A stretch of 64,000 nucleotides of DNA from NCBI GenBank assembly GCA_020543525.1, contig JAHYIO010000006.1, positions 1,736,001 to 1,800,000 of the forward strand, in the 5' to 3' direction. The number at the start of each line of letters is the position of its first letter. Positions within the stretch are counted from its first letter, which is position 1. The notes below the pieces were generated by a model that ran no database searches, was not told the origin of the DNA, and was given only the letters and a program-made list of their open reading frames with translations. The stretch comes from Coriolopsis trogii (Eukaryota > Basidiomycota > Agaricomycetes > Polyporales > Polyporaceae). The translations under genes and the position numbers were made by a program. Positions 13,070 through 24,306 of this stretch are shown here, in pieces.

Positions 13070-15180
13070 ATGGTCAAGATTGGGCCACGCTTCATCCGCC
13101 GTCGCTCGACGCCCATTGCGTCCCAGCCCCTCCCCCTGCCTCCGAAGCGTGCACTTCTCATCGGTATCAATTACGATAACCCACCGGACGAGGAGTATGG
13201 CCCTTTGCGTCGGGCTCGGAGCGATACGAAGGACTTCCGCGACCTTCTCATCTGTGCGTGGAGCGCGCCAGCTTTTGTGCTTGTATATAGTCCTCACCTT
13301 TCAATCCAGCCAAATATGACTATCCTCCGGAGAATATCGTCATGATGCTCGACGAGCCGGATACCGATGCGCACCTCTGGCCTACGCGGGAAAACATCGT
13401 GAGTGGTCGCTATACCAGCACCATCTGCAGTCTACTCACCCCTGGTGCAGCTGCAAGAGATCCGTCAACTTGTGAAGGGGGCTCGTGAAGGAAGTCGGTT
13501 CGTGTTCTTCTGTGAGTGCTGTTCTCTTCGCTCTCTTCGCGTCCTCCCTATGTCTTTCATTCCACACTTCCCGCGCATACTGTCGGTACGAGTACTGAAC
13601 AACCGTGCGTTTCAAGATTCGGGGCACTCTGATCAGCTTGCGAGTGAAGATAACGATGAGGACGACGGCTTCGACGAGTGTGAGTACCCCACACGCATCT
13701 CAGTCGATCAGGAACTCATGATCAGCTGGGCATGCGCACCGCAGTCATCGTTCCCGTCGATCACTCTCACCCTCATCGCGCCGGGACCGCGATGAAGAAG
13801 CGGATCATCCTTGACAACAAGCTTCGCAAGATGCTCGTCGACCCCCTTCCCGTCGGTGCTCATCTCACCGCCATCTTCGACTCTTGTCACTCTGGGACTT
13901 TGCTCGACCTGGACCACTATCTCTGCAACAACGTCTACCATCCATGGACGGACCCCGGCCGGAGGAGGTACATGACGAGGTGGCAGGGTGTGCGCAGGAA
14001 GGACGGGCAACGTGAGTGCACGATATCGGTGCTTCTTCCATCCGTGTTTGGCACGATAGACTCGACCTTCCCGCGCCGATCCTGATGCTTCATTTACATA
14101 GGCATGAGCCAGTCGGGCGTCCGTGTCATCACGAAGAAGCACAAGGATCCACACAACACGGATAGGGTAGGCAGCCAGACCTCCCAGCCCAGCCGAGGTG
14201 CGCATCGTCTCGTGTCCCCGCCGATAGCACACTGACGCCCTTGTCCACGTGTAGAGAACTCTGGATGCAGCGTGCGCATCTACCAGCGCAAGCGCGTGAG
14301 CGACCACGAGTTGGAGGTCTTTGACACGTCCGTTGGCGTCAGCGACACGAGGGACGGCAAGCGACGGCGGTTCTCTGTGCAGAGCAGGCGGACATCGATA
14401 CAGAGCAAGCCGAGCTTGAGTGTGTCGCAGGTGCTGTCGAGAGCTCCGTCCATGGACTCCCTTGCCGAGGATGGCGACGACGACATTCCGCGGTGTGCAT
14501 CCCCGATCTCGATACGGACCTGCAATGGCTTCTGCGCTAACGACGAACAGCCTCCACATGGGGGCACGGTGGTATGTGGATCTGTTCCATGCAAGCTATA
14601 GGCATCTGACCCCTTCTATAAGCTCTCGTTATCGTCGTGCCACGACGACCAACGGACTTGGGAGTCGAAGAGCGGATCGTTCACGCAATGACTCATTGAG
14701 CTTCTTCGTGAGTTTGATTCGCTCCGGGTGCTGGACGACGAGATAGGTACTGACCCTGCCTCACCAGGACTCAATCCCCGCCAACCGATCGGACATTTCG
14801 TACAAGAGCTGACGTGAGTGCACCTCCCGGTATTCGTCTGTTCACCTTTGGCCGACCGAGTATGGCAGACATAAAATGTACCTGCATGCGCGTAAGACGC
14901 ATCAATGGAGCCGCAAGCAGAAGGACAAGTACCTGACTCACGTGCGCGAGGCGAGCGAGAGCACCAAGGGGACGTCCGACACCGACTCGTCTTCGCAAAT
15001 TCGCGTGAAGGACGAGGCGGGGGAGCGGTTCTTGGATAGCCTCGAGTATGTTGGTGTCCCAGAGCCCCAGCTTGGGTCACGGACGCGCATTGTACGCCGT
15101 CTCCTTGCCTTGATGAGAGTGATAACATCAGACTGACTTTGGTTTGCGCGCAGAACATGAAGCAGTCTATCAACTTATAA
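13070..15180 (+). CDS. Type I metacaspase 1, with an in-frame TGA
   Basis: Caspase-like cysteine peptidase; metacaspases cut after Arg or Lys and act in cell death, ageing and proteostasis. Eleven exons were deduced: 13070-13253, 13310-13398, 13451-13511, 13617-13679, 13745-14011, 14102-14197, 14255-14571, 14623-14707, 14768-14813, 14869-15091, 15154-15180. The p20 core begins KRALLIGINY; catalytic His lies in FYSGHSD (about H115) and catalytic Cys in DSCHSGTLLDLDHY (about C180). No zinc-finger or Pro/Gln prodomain precedes it. A linker with Ser/Arg-rich segments leads to the p10 part (LSLSSCHDDQRTWES). In that exon a TGA at 14689-14691 interrupts the frame after SFTQ, while LIELL and further exons ending NMKQSINL continue in phase. 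Reading ends at residue 381, or about 484 amino acids plus the recoded position if the stop is bypassed. The TGA could be a sequencing error, a disabling mutation or leaky termination. It is a tandem paralogue of the gene at 17.6 kb. Confidence 0.85.
14689..14691 (+). other. In-frame TGA inside metacaspase 1
   Basis: The codon lies between TWESKSGSFTQ and LIELL, where the neighbouring paralogue has Ser (TCC, directly after an intron). The following base is C. All downstream exons keep splice signals and phase, so the stop is isolated rather than part of general decay. Confidence 0.75.
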
Positions 15181-17613
15181 TCCTGCTTACACATTCCAAT
15201 ATTTGTGCTTTCATCGTCGCATTCCCTTCACCTCCGTCAATCATTCTGAGAACTCTCTCTTGTGACCATGCCGCAATCTCATCACACGAAAACGCATACT
15301 ACTAGAACGCAGCACTCAATATTTATTTCGTCATCTCGCTTTCACATGTATCTCTCCCAGCATCTCCATACCACATAACCACACGTACTCAGCCTGTGTA
15401 TAGCATAGAACTAAGGATCTTGGATTTACAACAGTCTCGTCAAATTGCCTGCAGCTGTGCAGCGTTCCGAGTTGCTCCATCCCATATCAGCTTGAAGATT
15501 AGAGCTCAGCTAGACGCTCGTCACTTGAATCTGAACCACCAACCATGCTGCGGCCGCACGTCCTTTTGCAATCCCTTTGTTCCCGTCAGGCGCTCTCGTG
15601 ATCTGCACAGACACGCTGCGTTGCTCAAATGGACACGAACATTGTCAGGGGGGGCTGTATATCTCCGCGCCGACGCCCGCTGGTATCCTCTATCGTCCTC
15701 CATCGCCCGGCACACGTTCTCTCCCTCCCTCCCTCTCTCACACGAGTCGAGTCTGTTCGCGACCGCGTTCGTCGGAGAGAAGATAGCTTGCGACTGGTTC
15801 TGCCATCGCATATGGGAGTACGCAAGCCTAGAGGACAGATAGGTCGACCAGTGATGATGTCACGATCTGCCGGGGAAATGTGGTGAGTGGTATTGCTCCC
15901 GTTTGAGCCGTATGCGATGTGGGATCCGTCTGTCTCTCTGTCCCCCCTTTTTGCCCGTTCATCCTGTCGTGCGATGGTCCGAGCGTCCCACGCTGCACTG
16001 GATGTCGATCGTGCGGCAGGGGAATGTGGTGGGGCGGGGCGCTGACGGGCGTGGTGATGCTTCAGGATCGATGAGGGGGATTTGGCAGGGTAGTGAGGCA
16101 GGGCTGTCACGGTGATGGCCCTGAGAGGCCACCGAGCCTGACAGACGCGATGCGCGAGGGCGTTGAGGCGTTGCACCCTGGGAAGCACATCTGTGCGTAC
16201 TACATCAGGCTCGATGCGGAGAGGCTGACGGACAGATGGAGAAGACGAAGGGAATTCAGTGCCCGGGGTCACGCGAATGGCGAGATGAGAACACGGCGAG
16301 ACGGAGAGATGGAAGGGGCATGCTGTGAACAATGCGCGGTGGGTGGTGTGCGCAGTCGACTTCGTACCTCCCGCACAACGACGCCATTTGCGGGACAGAG
16401 AGAGGCTAAGCCCCCAGGGTTTCTGCGACGGTATCGGATCACTCGATGCTGATACGGCGTACGCTGTACGGGAACACGGGCCAGGCGATGATGGGCTAGT
16501 GATGCAAGATCCGAGAGGTTCGTCTCTTCATACATGGGAAGTCGAAGTTTGTGCGGGCATTCATCTTATGAAATCCTAGGATGGTCACCTAGTGTTGTTG
16601 GTGGCAACAAGACAGTGCAGGTTGCACTGCTTCGATCTGCGCGGTCGGCCACACTGTGCGTGCGATGTGTAGCGATCCGTATGCGCTTCTTTCTTATTGT
16701 CTGACCCTGGTATGTACTGACAACAACAGATGCTTCCGTCTTCTGCAGACCCCTTGTCAGGCTCGTAGTTCCGCCTTTGGACAGGATTGGAGCACTGCTG
16801 GAACACAGGCGCGTCGTCGTACGTTCAGTGACCAGATGCTGTGGTCTGCAGCTCACATCACCACCAGAGACTCGGGGTTGCTATACGGGCTTCTCTTGCT
16901 TGGCTACGCTGAGGGGTACGGGTGTGCGCTCGCCCGAGACTCGAGACAAGATACACTTCGTCCTGACTTGGCCGTCTCTTCCAGACCCTTGATCTAACGC
17001 GCCTACGGAAGCCAACTCTTTCGACTGGCGCAGCTTTCTCAGGCTGTGTTCGTCAAATTGCTATCTATGGGCTCGCTCCTGTGGCCGAAGTCGTACTTCT
17101 TGATGTGGGCTGAGCAGGCTGTAGATGTCTACGCACCTCTGATAGAGCATCTTCGCGTCTCTATGCGAGCTCTTGTAGTGATTGTCTCTGTACTCTGTCT
17201 CACGGAGCTTGAATCCCAAATCCCATCTGAACGGACTTTTGACTATGCCGTTGCGAACTACACAATTTGGATTTTCGCCTGCTAATTTCGGTGTGAGTAC
17301 CATTGTTTCCCACACATGGCAGTTCGCATGCAGCTACCTCGAGGCATGGCGAACCGCACTTGTGCTCGGTCGACCGTGCTGCCTCGCTGCGCCTCTCTCT
17401 CGTTCCATATTCCGAAACTCATTGCAACGCTGTCATGTGCTCCTGCATGGTGTCTTGCACTGCCAGGGCGGGAGCGGATACGGATAGCGCCTCAAATTAT
17501 CGACACATATGGGCATTGCAAGGACAGCCTCTCGTGATTGCTTAAAACCCATCCATTCTCGACCCTCTACGCTATCTGGTTGCTCCCTCCCCTTGTCTCT
17601 CCTTGTAGACGCG
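15181..17613. other. Spacer between the two metacaspases
   Basis: About 2.4 kb without a supported gene. Minus-strand frames at 16585-16806 and 17061-17315 look somewhat protein-like, the latter with YRDNHYKSSHRDAKMLYQR, but I could not connect them by splice sites or recognise a family. They may be remnants of a gene carried along or broken during the duplication. Confidence 0.35.
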
Positions 17614-19859
17614 ATGGCCATCTTCTCCAAGCCAGCGAGGAGCTCGACGCTAGGGTCCACGAAGTCACAGGAGCCCCCTCGTCCTCCGTTACGCAGGGCG
17701 TTGATCCTCGCCATGACGTACAAGAGTGTGGCGGTTGGCGGTCCTGAGGAGTTGCGTACTCCCCACAAGGACGCGCGGGATTGGCGAACGCTCTTGATAG
17801 GTGAGTACAGCATTCCATTATCGCACAGTCGACAACCCCGAGGCCAAACATCCCCTCGCGCTATCGCTGTTGCAGACAAGTACCAGTTTCGCGAAGACGA
17901 TATCACCATGATGCTCGACGATGGTGATACACCTCCACATCTATTCCCAACGAAGGAGAACATCGTGCGTCGTCTCTCCTGCCCGTAACATTTGGTTGTC
18001 GTCATGACATGCCTTACAGCTCCAACAAATGTCTCTGCTGATAGAGGGCGCGCGAGCAGGGGACAAGTTTATGTTCTACTGTAAGTGGTCCTGTCGTGTC
18101 CCTGATAGTCATGTTAGGTGATGATCACTTCTTCCTCATCTTATCAGACTCTGGTCATTCGGACCAGCTACCCAGTTTGAGCATCCACGAGGAGGACGGC
18201 ATGGATGAAGGTGTGTCCAGCGAATGACCGATGCGATCTTTGTCGACACTGATGCGTGGCTGCCTAGCTATGGTGACCTATCCGTCGACCCCTCACATGA
18301 AGCCTATCCTGATCGTTGACAATGTACGTGCGCGTGATCACCTCCACTTGTCTGGATAGCCCATTCATCCGTGCTGTCAATCAGGAGCTGCGTGAGCGGC
18401 TAGTGGACCCGCTCCCTGTTGGCGCCATGTTGACGGCCATTTTCGACTCGTGCCATTCCGGAACGCTGCTGGACCTGGATCATTATCACTGCAATACGGT
18501 GTACTTTCCATGGGTCAACAAGGGAACGCGTGACGCGGGGGCACAGCCTCGCGCCGGTGTTCGTAAGCATTGCTTTGAAGCCTGTCTTGAACGTTACTGA
18601 GACTCACCGCTCCTTTAGTACGTCAGAATGGCATGGGTAGGTATTCGGCAGGTCTGTCGTTGCAACTGGATTCTGAGACACTATCTGAAGATGCGAAACA
18701 TCAATACGATGGTCTCCTACATGCGGAGCCGGTCCAGAACGATAGCGCATCGGAGACCACTACCGGTATGTCTCTGTTCGTTTCTCTGTTGAGGGTCACT
18801 AAATATCTCCACTTTTGTTCCAGTCGTGGACACAGAAGAGCCGCCTCGGCCAAAGGTTAAGCAAAGTGTCCGCATCTACGAGCGCAAGCGCACAGGCGAG
18901 AACAGGATGTTCAAACGCAACACCACCGTCAACGATGTTGCCCCGAAGAAGGCCGAGCACCGTCGCCTCGTAATCCGTTCGTCGACCATGGACGTCCCGC
19001 TCGAGAGGCGCGACTCGCTCGAGGAGGCGCGGAAGCCTAAGCGTTCATCTACCCTCGGAGTCTTCAAGGGTTTCGCTGAGGCTGTGGTGGAACACACGAT
19101 CCGTCCATTCCGTTCCGCCTCTCCGGAGAGCTACCTGCCGTGTAATGGCTGGTGCAAGCCGCTGCTGAGGAGGACTAAGGCTCATGTGGTGCGTTAGGTT
19201 ACTGCAACCCCACTGTATGCGCGTGATGCTGACTAGTGTTGGTAACGCACACTGCAGGTCTCTATCGCTGCTGCCCAGGACCCACAGCGAACTTGGGAGT
19301 CACGGAGAGGCCGTACAATGACACAGGTAAGACTCTATTATTTCATTATTATCGCGCACCAGGTTGTTCACATCATGGTTGTTCATTCTTGTAGTCCTTG
19401 ATCTCGAGTCTGAGTGCGTATTTTCTCCGCTCGAAACATGTTCACAGTCTGCACATACTGTCCTTTGTAGAGCAAGACCCCCATCCGCCCTATCGCAAGC
19501 TCATCAATATTGTCGGGTACGCGCGTCGTGTCATTGTGTATCCTCGCGCTCACTCTCTGCAAAGACATGATCTGCACAAGAACACGACCTTGCGGCTGCA
19601 CCGCTGGGGCCAAGCCCGAATCAAGAACTGGCACGCCGCCGGGAGTCCGCCAGACCTGAAGCCTGACGTTGAGACAGTCAATGGGTCTGAACCTGCTGTG
19701 AGTGCGACGTTGTCCATATTCGAGAGATCACTCGCTGAATCGATTACACGGCATCATAGTTGGGGACTATGGAACCTATGGTGAGCACATCGGGAATACT
19801 AGTGACGGGAGTGGTTCTGACTGCTTTCATAGGCGGAAGATGAACGTTTTGTACTTTGA
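17614..19859 (+). CDS. Type I metacaspase 2
   Basis: Paralogue of metacaspase 1, about 486 residues. Fourteen exons were deduced with consistent phase: 17614-17800, 17876-17964, 18020-18080, 18148-18210, 18268-18323, 18385-18562, 18619-18765, 18824-19188, 19258-19326, 19395-19413, 19471-19516, 19565-19697, 19760-19780, 19833-19859. The core starts RRALILAMTYK; catalytic His is in FYSGHSD (about H116), catalytic Cys in DSCHSGTLLDLDHY (about C175). Both copies share the segment VRIY[EQ]RKR and the end of the p10 part (DPQRTWES, then SLISSLKQDPHPPYRKLI). It has introns that copy 1 lacks, for example after LIVDN and after TMTQ. The stretch after the catalytic His differs most: copy 1 keeps the usual IVPVD, copy 2 has MVTYPSTPH. 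ATG 17614 was chosen because the open frame above it is unlike copy 1. The last two small exons are the least certain. Confidence 0.85.
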
Positions 19860-22255
19860 ACTTGCGAACACACTGGTCTTGCTTGCTTGCTTGTTTGCTT
19901 TCCTTTGCTTTCCTCGCTCTCTCTTGCCGTCCTGCTCTGTCCCTTGATTCCTGTTCGCTCTCTCTCCGGATGGCTCTCGGAATTTGTTGTATGCCACATG
20001 CTCTCCAGGACTCTTGAATAGGTTCTCTTGATACCCCCCCCACATACCCACTGCCTACATATACGTATATGATGTACATCCCATATCTTCTGTCATAGTC
20101 CGAGTCCCCCGAACTGATGTCTCAACAAGGAACATTCTATCAACGTCGTAATAGGAAACTATACGTGTCTCTGATCCTGCTCCTCTACTCACAGCCTGCT
20201 CCGCACAGCCGGCGACCCCCAAACAGCGGTGTCTGTGTATAAAGTCACAGGCCAGAGATGCAACACCATCGCGTGCGAAGGGTTGCATCGGACTTCCTCA
20301 CTACTCCCAAGTTGGTTTATCCTGCAATAGTGACTCTGGTGTCGTGAATAGTGCGTGTGAACCACCAATCTTCATCGTCATCAACGTGCTAGACGAGTGT
20401 ACGGAGAACGCAGAGGTTCCGGTCCCTACTGTGGTCGTGAGAGCTCTTCCTTTCGGGAATCGGCGATGCTCGTGAAAGCTGCGGCAAGTTGAGCGTTGCC
20501 GGGTCCGAGCACAGTGTGTGTCGTTGCTGTTGTCTAAGAGGTCTTGGATGAGTGTGCCTAGATGTTTATCCAATGGAGCATTCCTGCGTTGATATGTTAT
20601 GGTTGCGGTAGTATGGAGCGTGAATATCAATACTCAGGTCGGCGGTCGCATCCGAGGATGGCCCGGTGGGTGGCACTGGGTGTCCGGCCAGCCAGATCGC
20701 GGATCAATCATCTCCATATCAGGCAGCTAGTTGCCGTGAGTTGCCATGTATGGCAAGGTGGTTTGACACTACGATCCGAGCCCTCCGGTGCACGGACCCC
20801 AAGTTACGTGGTTCCACAAATTTCCGACGCCGAGTATAAGGTCCCCCACAGGCTCCTTGTCTATCGCTTCGCTGTCTCTTTCCTTGTACACCTCTCAGAA
20901 GTTCAAGTCATCGTGGTGATCACAATATATTGAATGTCTGAGCGGGGCCTATAAGGTGAGTTGTTCCACTCGTTTGGCCAGTGACTGAGTTAGAGTGCGG
21001 CCCGGTTGTCCGTCTGACATTGCAAACGATACTGTAAGCTGCTACTGAAGACATCCGACCAGGTATTTCTATCCATGTCTATTTGAAGTGCTTATGTCTC
21101 TACCTACATGACAGAACTTGTGCACTTCATGGACCTAAAAATAGTGCTGTCGTAATATACAACGCCGGCGTTCACAGTTCCTGGAAGGGGGTAAGCACCA
21201 TATCTGTCGCATGCGAAAGCTGCCTCTGCACGGTTGATAAGTTCGCTGACATGCCTGTCCCCGTGCGATTGTTCCAGGTAGTAGGATCTACTGATAGGTT
21301 AATCGCTCATGCGCTGAAACATTCTGACCTGTTCGATGAGGAAGTGCGCTGTTGCGCTCACGCATGCGCCCAATGTTTCCGGGTCTTCCGGGTCGTCTCC
21401 TTCTCTAGGAGATGGGAACAAGGCATTCACAGCCTCAATGCCATTTCTCATGCCATTCTTCCCCACCCCGTGAATCAAATCACGGCAGCTTACAGCCCTA
21501 TATCTTCCTTGCCGCTACGACGCCGCAAGAGATGCTTCCCCCACTGTTTCGCCCCCCGGGCTCTGACTACTCCCCCTCCCAAGATGCCCGTGTGTCCCTA
21601 CCTAGTTCTCGCCCAGCGCCCACCCCCTAGCAACCGCAGCTGCTCTAGTCTGGCAGCTTCTTGTGCGCTCAGCTGCTCGATTGGCCTATGGTCGACTTGC
21701 CTCGTCGTCCATATCGTCCTATGATGATGCGCGGCTTCCCGGCTCGCCTGATGCAACCTGTCTTGCGGCAAGTGGTTGCTCCTGCTCTGTTGACTTGTTG
21801 TCCCAGACATCTTGGGCCTCGCCAAATTGCCAAGCTTCTGGCTGCTCTTGAGCGGTTCTTGCCTCGTGTTGGAGTCTGCGGCAACACCATCCTCTGTCGT
21901 CCAATGGGATGGAGAACTCGATCAACTTGTGTACGCCTCAGACTTCGGTTCTTCGCACCAGCCTATTCTTCGCTGCACTCTGCAGCTTTATAGAGTCTGG
22001 CGCCCGCTCACTTCCTCCAAGTCTGCACCAAGATGCTGAGTTCTCGCCTTTCCCACGTAGTTCTCAAGTCATGCTCGAGGGGTTCAGCGGGCTTGTAGGT
22101 CCAGCATGGGGCGTAGAGAGCTGCCAAGGCGTCTTTTTCTCGCCTCATCGCTTGCGAGAGGGTATTTCTTCGCTTTCTACTTCACCACTTCCTTCTGCAC
22201 AACACACATCTTCCTCAAGCACTTCTCACTCTTGAACTCGCGCAACCTCATTGTC
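19860..22255. other. Spacer with Ser/Pro-rich frames
   Basis: A cttg repeat (about 19879-19898) lies just past metacaspase 2. From 21.4 to 22.2 kb all three plus frames contain Ser/Pro-rich stretches, such as SPSQDARVSLPSSRPAPTP and VVQWDGELDQLVYASDFGSS, but no single frame or splice path joins them. This could be a decayed gene or an extended 5' region of the Pro-rich gene at 22.26 kb. Confidence 0.35.
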
Positions 22256-22998
22256 ATGTCTCACCACACGCCGAACACAACGTGAGCACTATCTTGTTCC
22301 CAAACCTTGCATGTTTCCACTACTGGGGCGCAACTCATGTTCGCTATGGACATGCCTACTCCAGTCCGACCGGTTCTTCCACTGTACCTCCTCCCCCCAC
22401 TCCTGGGAGCAGCACTCCGGTGGCCCGTGGATCTCAGTCTCTGTGAGTCTCAAGTCCAGCTGTCTCTGACATTCCCCGCTCACGAACGCTCTCGGAGTCT
22501 GACACCCGCACCTACCTTCGCCCCATATATGCGACCCACGACCCTTCCGACGGTCCCCCTGCCCGCTCCCCAGACGTGAGTGTCCCTCTAGGACGTATCT
22601 GCGATCAGGGACCCATTCGCCAATGGCCTCGCAGTATGCGCGGGTTGGTGTTCCCTGGGCCTCCGGTGGACCCTAGCCATACGCCTTCCGCTCCCAAGAG
22701 AAAGCCCATCCCTCTTCCACCCGTTCCGGGCCATGGGTATGTACTCGTGGTCAGGTTACAGTACAATGTTTCCGTAGTGCCCATTCGCGTTGCCTTTTCT
22801 ATTCCAGAAGCGCGAAGGGCAGCCCGGCGAAGAAGACCCCGTAAGCAGCCCATCCAAGGCGGGCGGGTGTCGAAGACCCTTCCAAGCTCATTTGTACTGT
22901 TACCGCATCCTACTTCCACACCCCATAGTGTATCGCGACCCCGAGTGTACCCGTTGAGACTACGTTCTCGCAGCAGCCCACCAGTTTCCAGAGTCTAG
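22256..22998 (+). CDS. Small Pro/Ser/Thr-rich protein, many short exons
   Basis: No family recognised. A chain of canonical introns gives one continuous frame: exons 22256-22281, 22365-22442, 22498-22575, 22635-22736, 22808-22840 and 22929-22998. Every intron lies in phase 2, and the internal exons (78, 78, 102 and 33 nt) are multiples of three, so any could be skipped without a frameshift. The product (about 128 residues) begins MSHHTPNTTPTGSSTVPPPP, contains a run of Pro-rich repeats, then KRKPIPLPPVPGHG and SAKGSPAKKTP. If the last intron is not removed, the protein stops at TAA 22842-22844, giving 106 residues. It has no signal peptide or membrane segment and is probably disordered. The regular phase makes a real gene likely although each exon alone is weak. 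Confidence 0.5.
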
Positions 22999-24306
22999 AC
23001 CATGTATTGCTACGCTGCGCAGACTATAAAGCACATTACACCTACCCGAGAGCACAAACGCTCCGTGTGCGTCACGAGGAGGACGGAGAGCGCACCGTGG
23101 TCCGTACGGATCACAGGGAATGAATGGAGTCGGGCTGGCGCTGCGGCGCGAAGTCTAAAAGCCAAAATGTTGATCAGCGGGACTTTGCCGCGGCGAGGGG
23201 GAGTGTGAACTTTGAAGCCGAGAGAGAACGCGCCGAGTGTCTCGCTCGACGAGCGCCAATCAGGCAGACCCCCCCACCTCGTCGTCTTGTCTGCACTGCG
23301 CCCCCCACCGGCCGTGAAAGATGTGGAATTGATGCTGGAGATGTGGTGAAGAATGCAGAAGTAATTTTGAGGGAGATCCCTGGTTGTGAGCGGAAGGAGA
23401 GACCCGTCTGGTCCTCCGGTGCGTCGACACAACTCTCCATTCTCCTTCAACGTACATACTGACTTTCAATCCTATAGAGTCTCATATAGATACATACACA
23501 TGGATCTCCGTATTGCGCCATGTATTTGGGGTAGCTCGGGAATGGAGACTATCGACAGGGACTCACAAGCATGGTGATCTACTAAGAGGGTCACTACGAC
23601 ACCGCGACGACGATGCAGATCATGCGTCGATCGTCTCCGTTCTTGGACCAACAACCTCTCGTCGTACATCAGAACACACTTGTGACGCGTCGTTTATACG
23701 CCACCATTCTGGTATGTGCCTCGTCTCGTCCGACCGCCTTCATGCAGCCACGCACGTCAACACCGTCGCATTCGCATACCCTCTGTTCGCTCCATCAGCT
23801 TGCCAATATACAAGGCCCCTGCCATCATTAGGAATATAGTGCGCTTGCACAGGACCTTCGAGAGAAATACACATCTGCTATGTTAGCCTTCACGTGCTGC
23901 CGACATACATTCCATCCTTCCTCTGGCCGTGCTGGCTTTCATTCTTGACTGAAGTACGCGCGGACGCTCAGCTGTGGCCGCTTGTGTGCTACACCCGAAC
24001 TTATAGGCAAGGAAAGGACAGGATGGCGGGCGAAAGCGTCGGGATATGGCGGGATAGTCGATTGGATCGTGACAGTGTCGGTGGGCTTCGAGGTGAGTGT
24101 TCTGCTCGCTCGTCAATACTTCATCTCTCTTATCTACATTGGAAGTCACGACAAAATTCGAAGATTTCCGTAGACGGCTCAGCTTTTCCTCTGATACGTG
24201 GTCAGCGCCCATCACCATCGATCAACAGAGTCCGACCGTCAGCTGGAGGCCCACAGATGGTACTGTATCCCTTCGTATTCGACCACGACATCAGTATCCC
24301 CTAATC
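22999..24306. other. Spacer and probable 5' region of the F-box gene
   Basis: Overlapping short frames only. The last few hundred bases before 24307 contain several ATGs in other frames and intron-like signals, so the F-box gene may have untranslated leader exons here. Confidence 0.35.

Noticed and set aside
13732..14085. Frameshift in metacaspase 1 between exons 4 and 5
   Set aside because: The nearest acceptors break the frame, but the acceptor ending at 13744 gives a 65-nt intron and restores the conserved DE-x-I-V-P-V-D sequence, so no frameshift is needed.
21083..21724. 213-codon plus-strand frame as a gene
   Set aside because: Composition shifts along the frame, with no domain and competing frames with equal protein-likeness.
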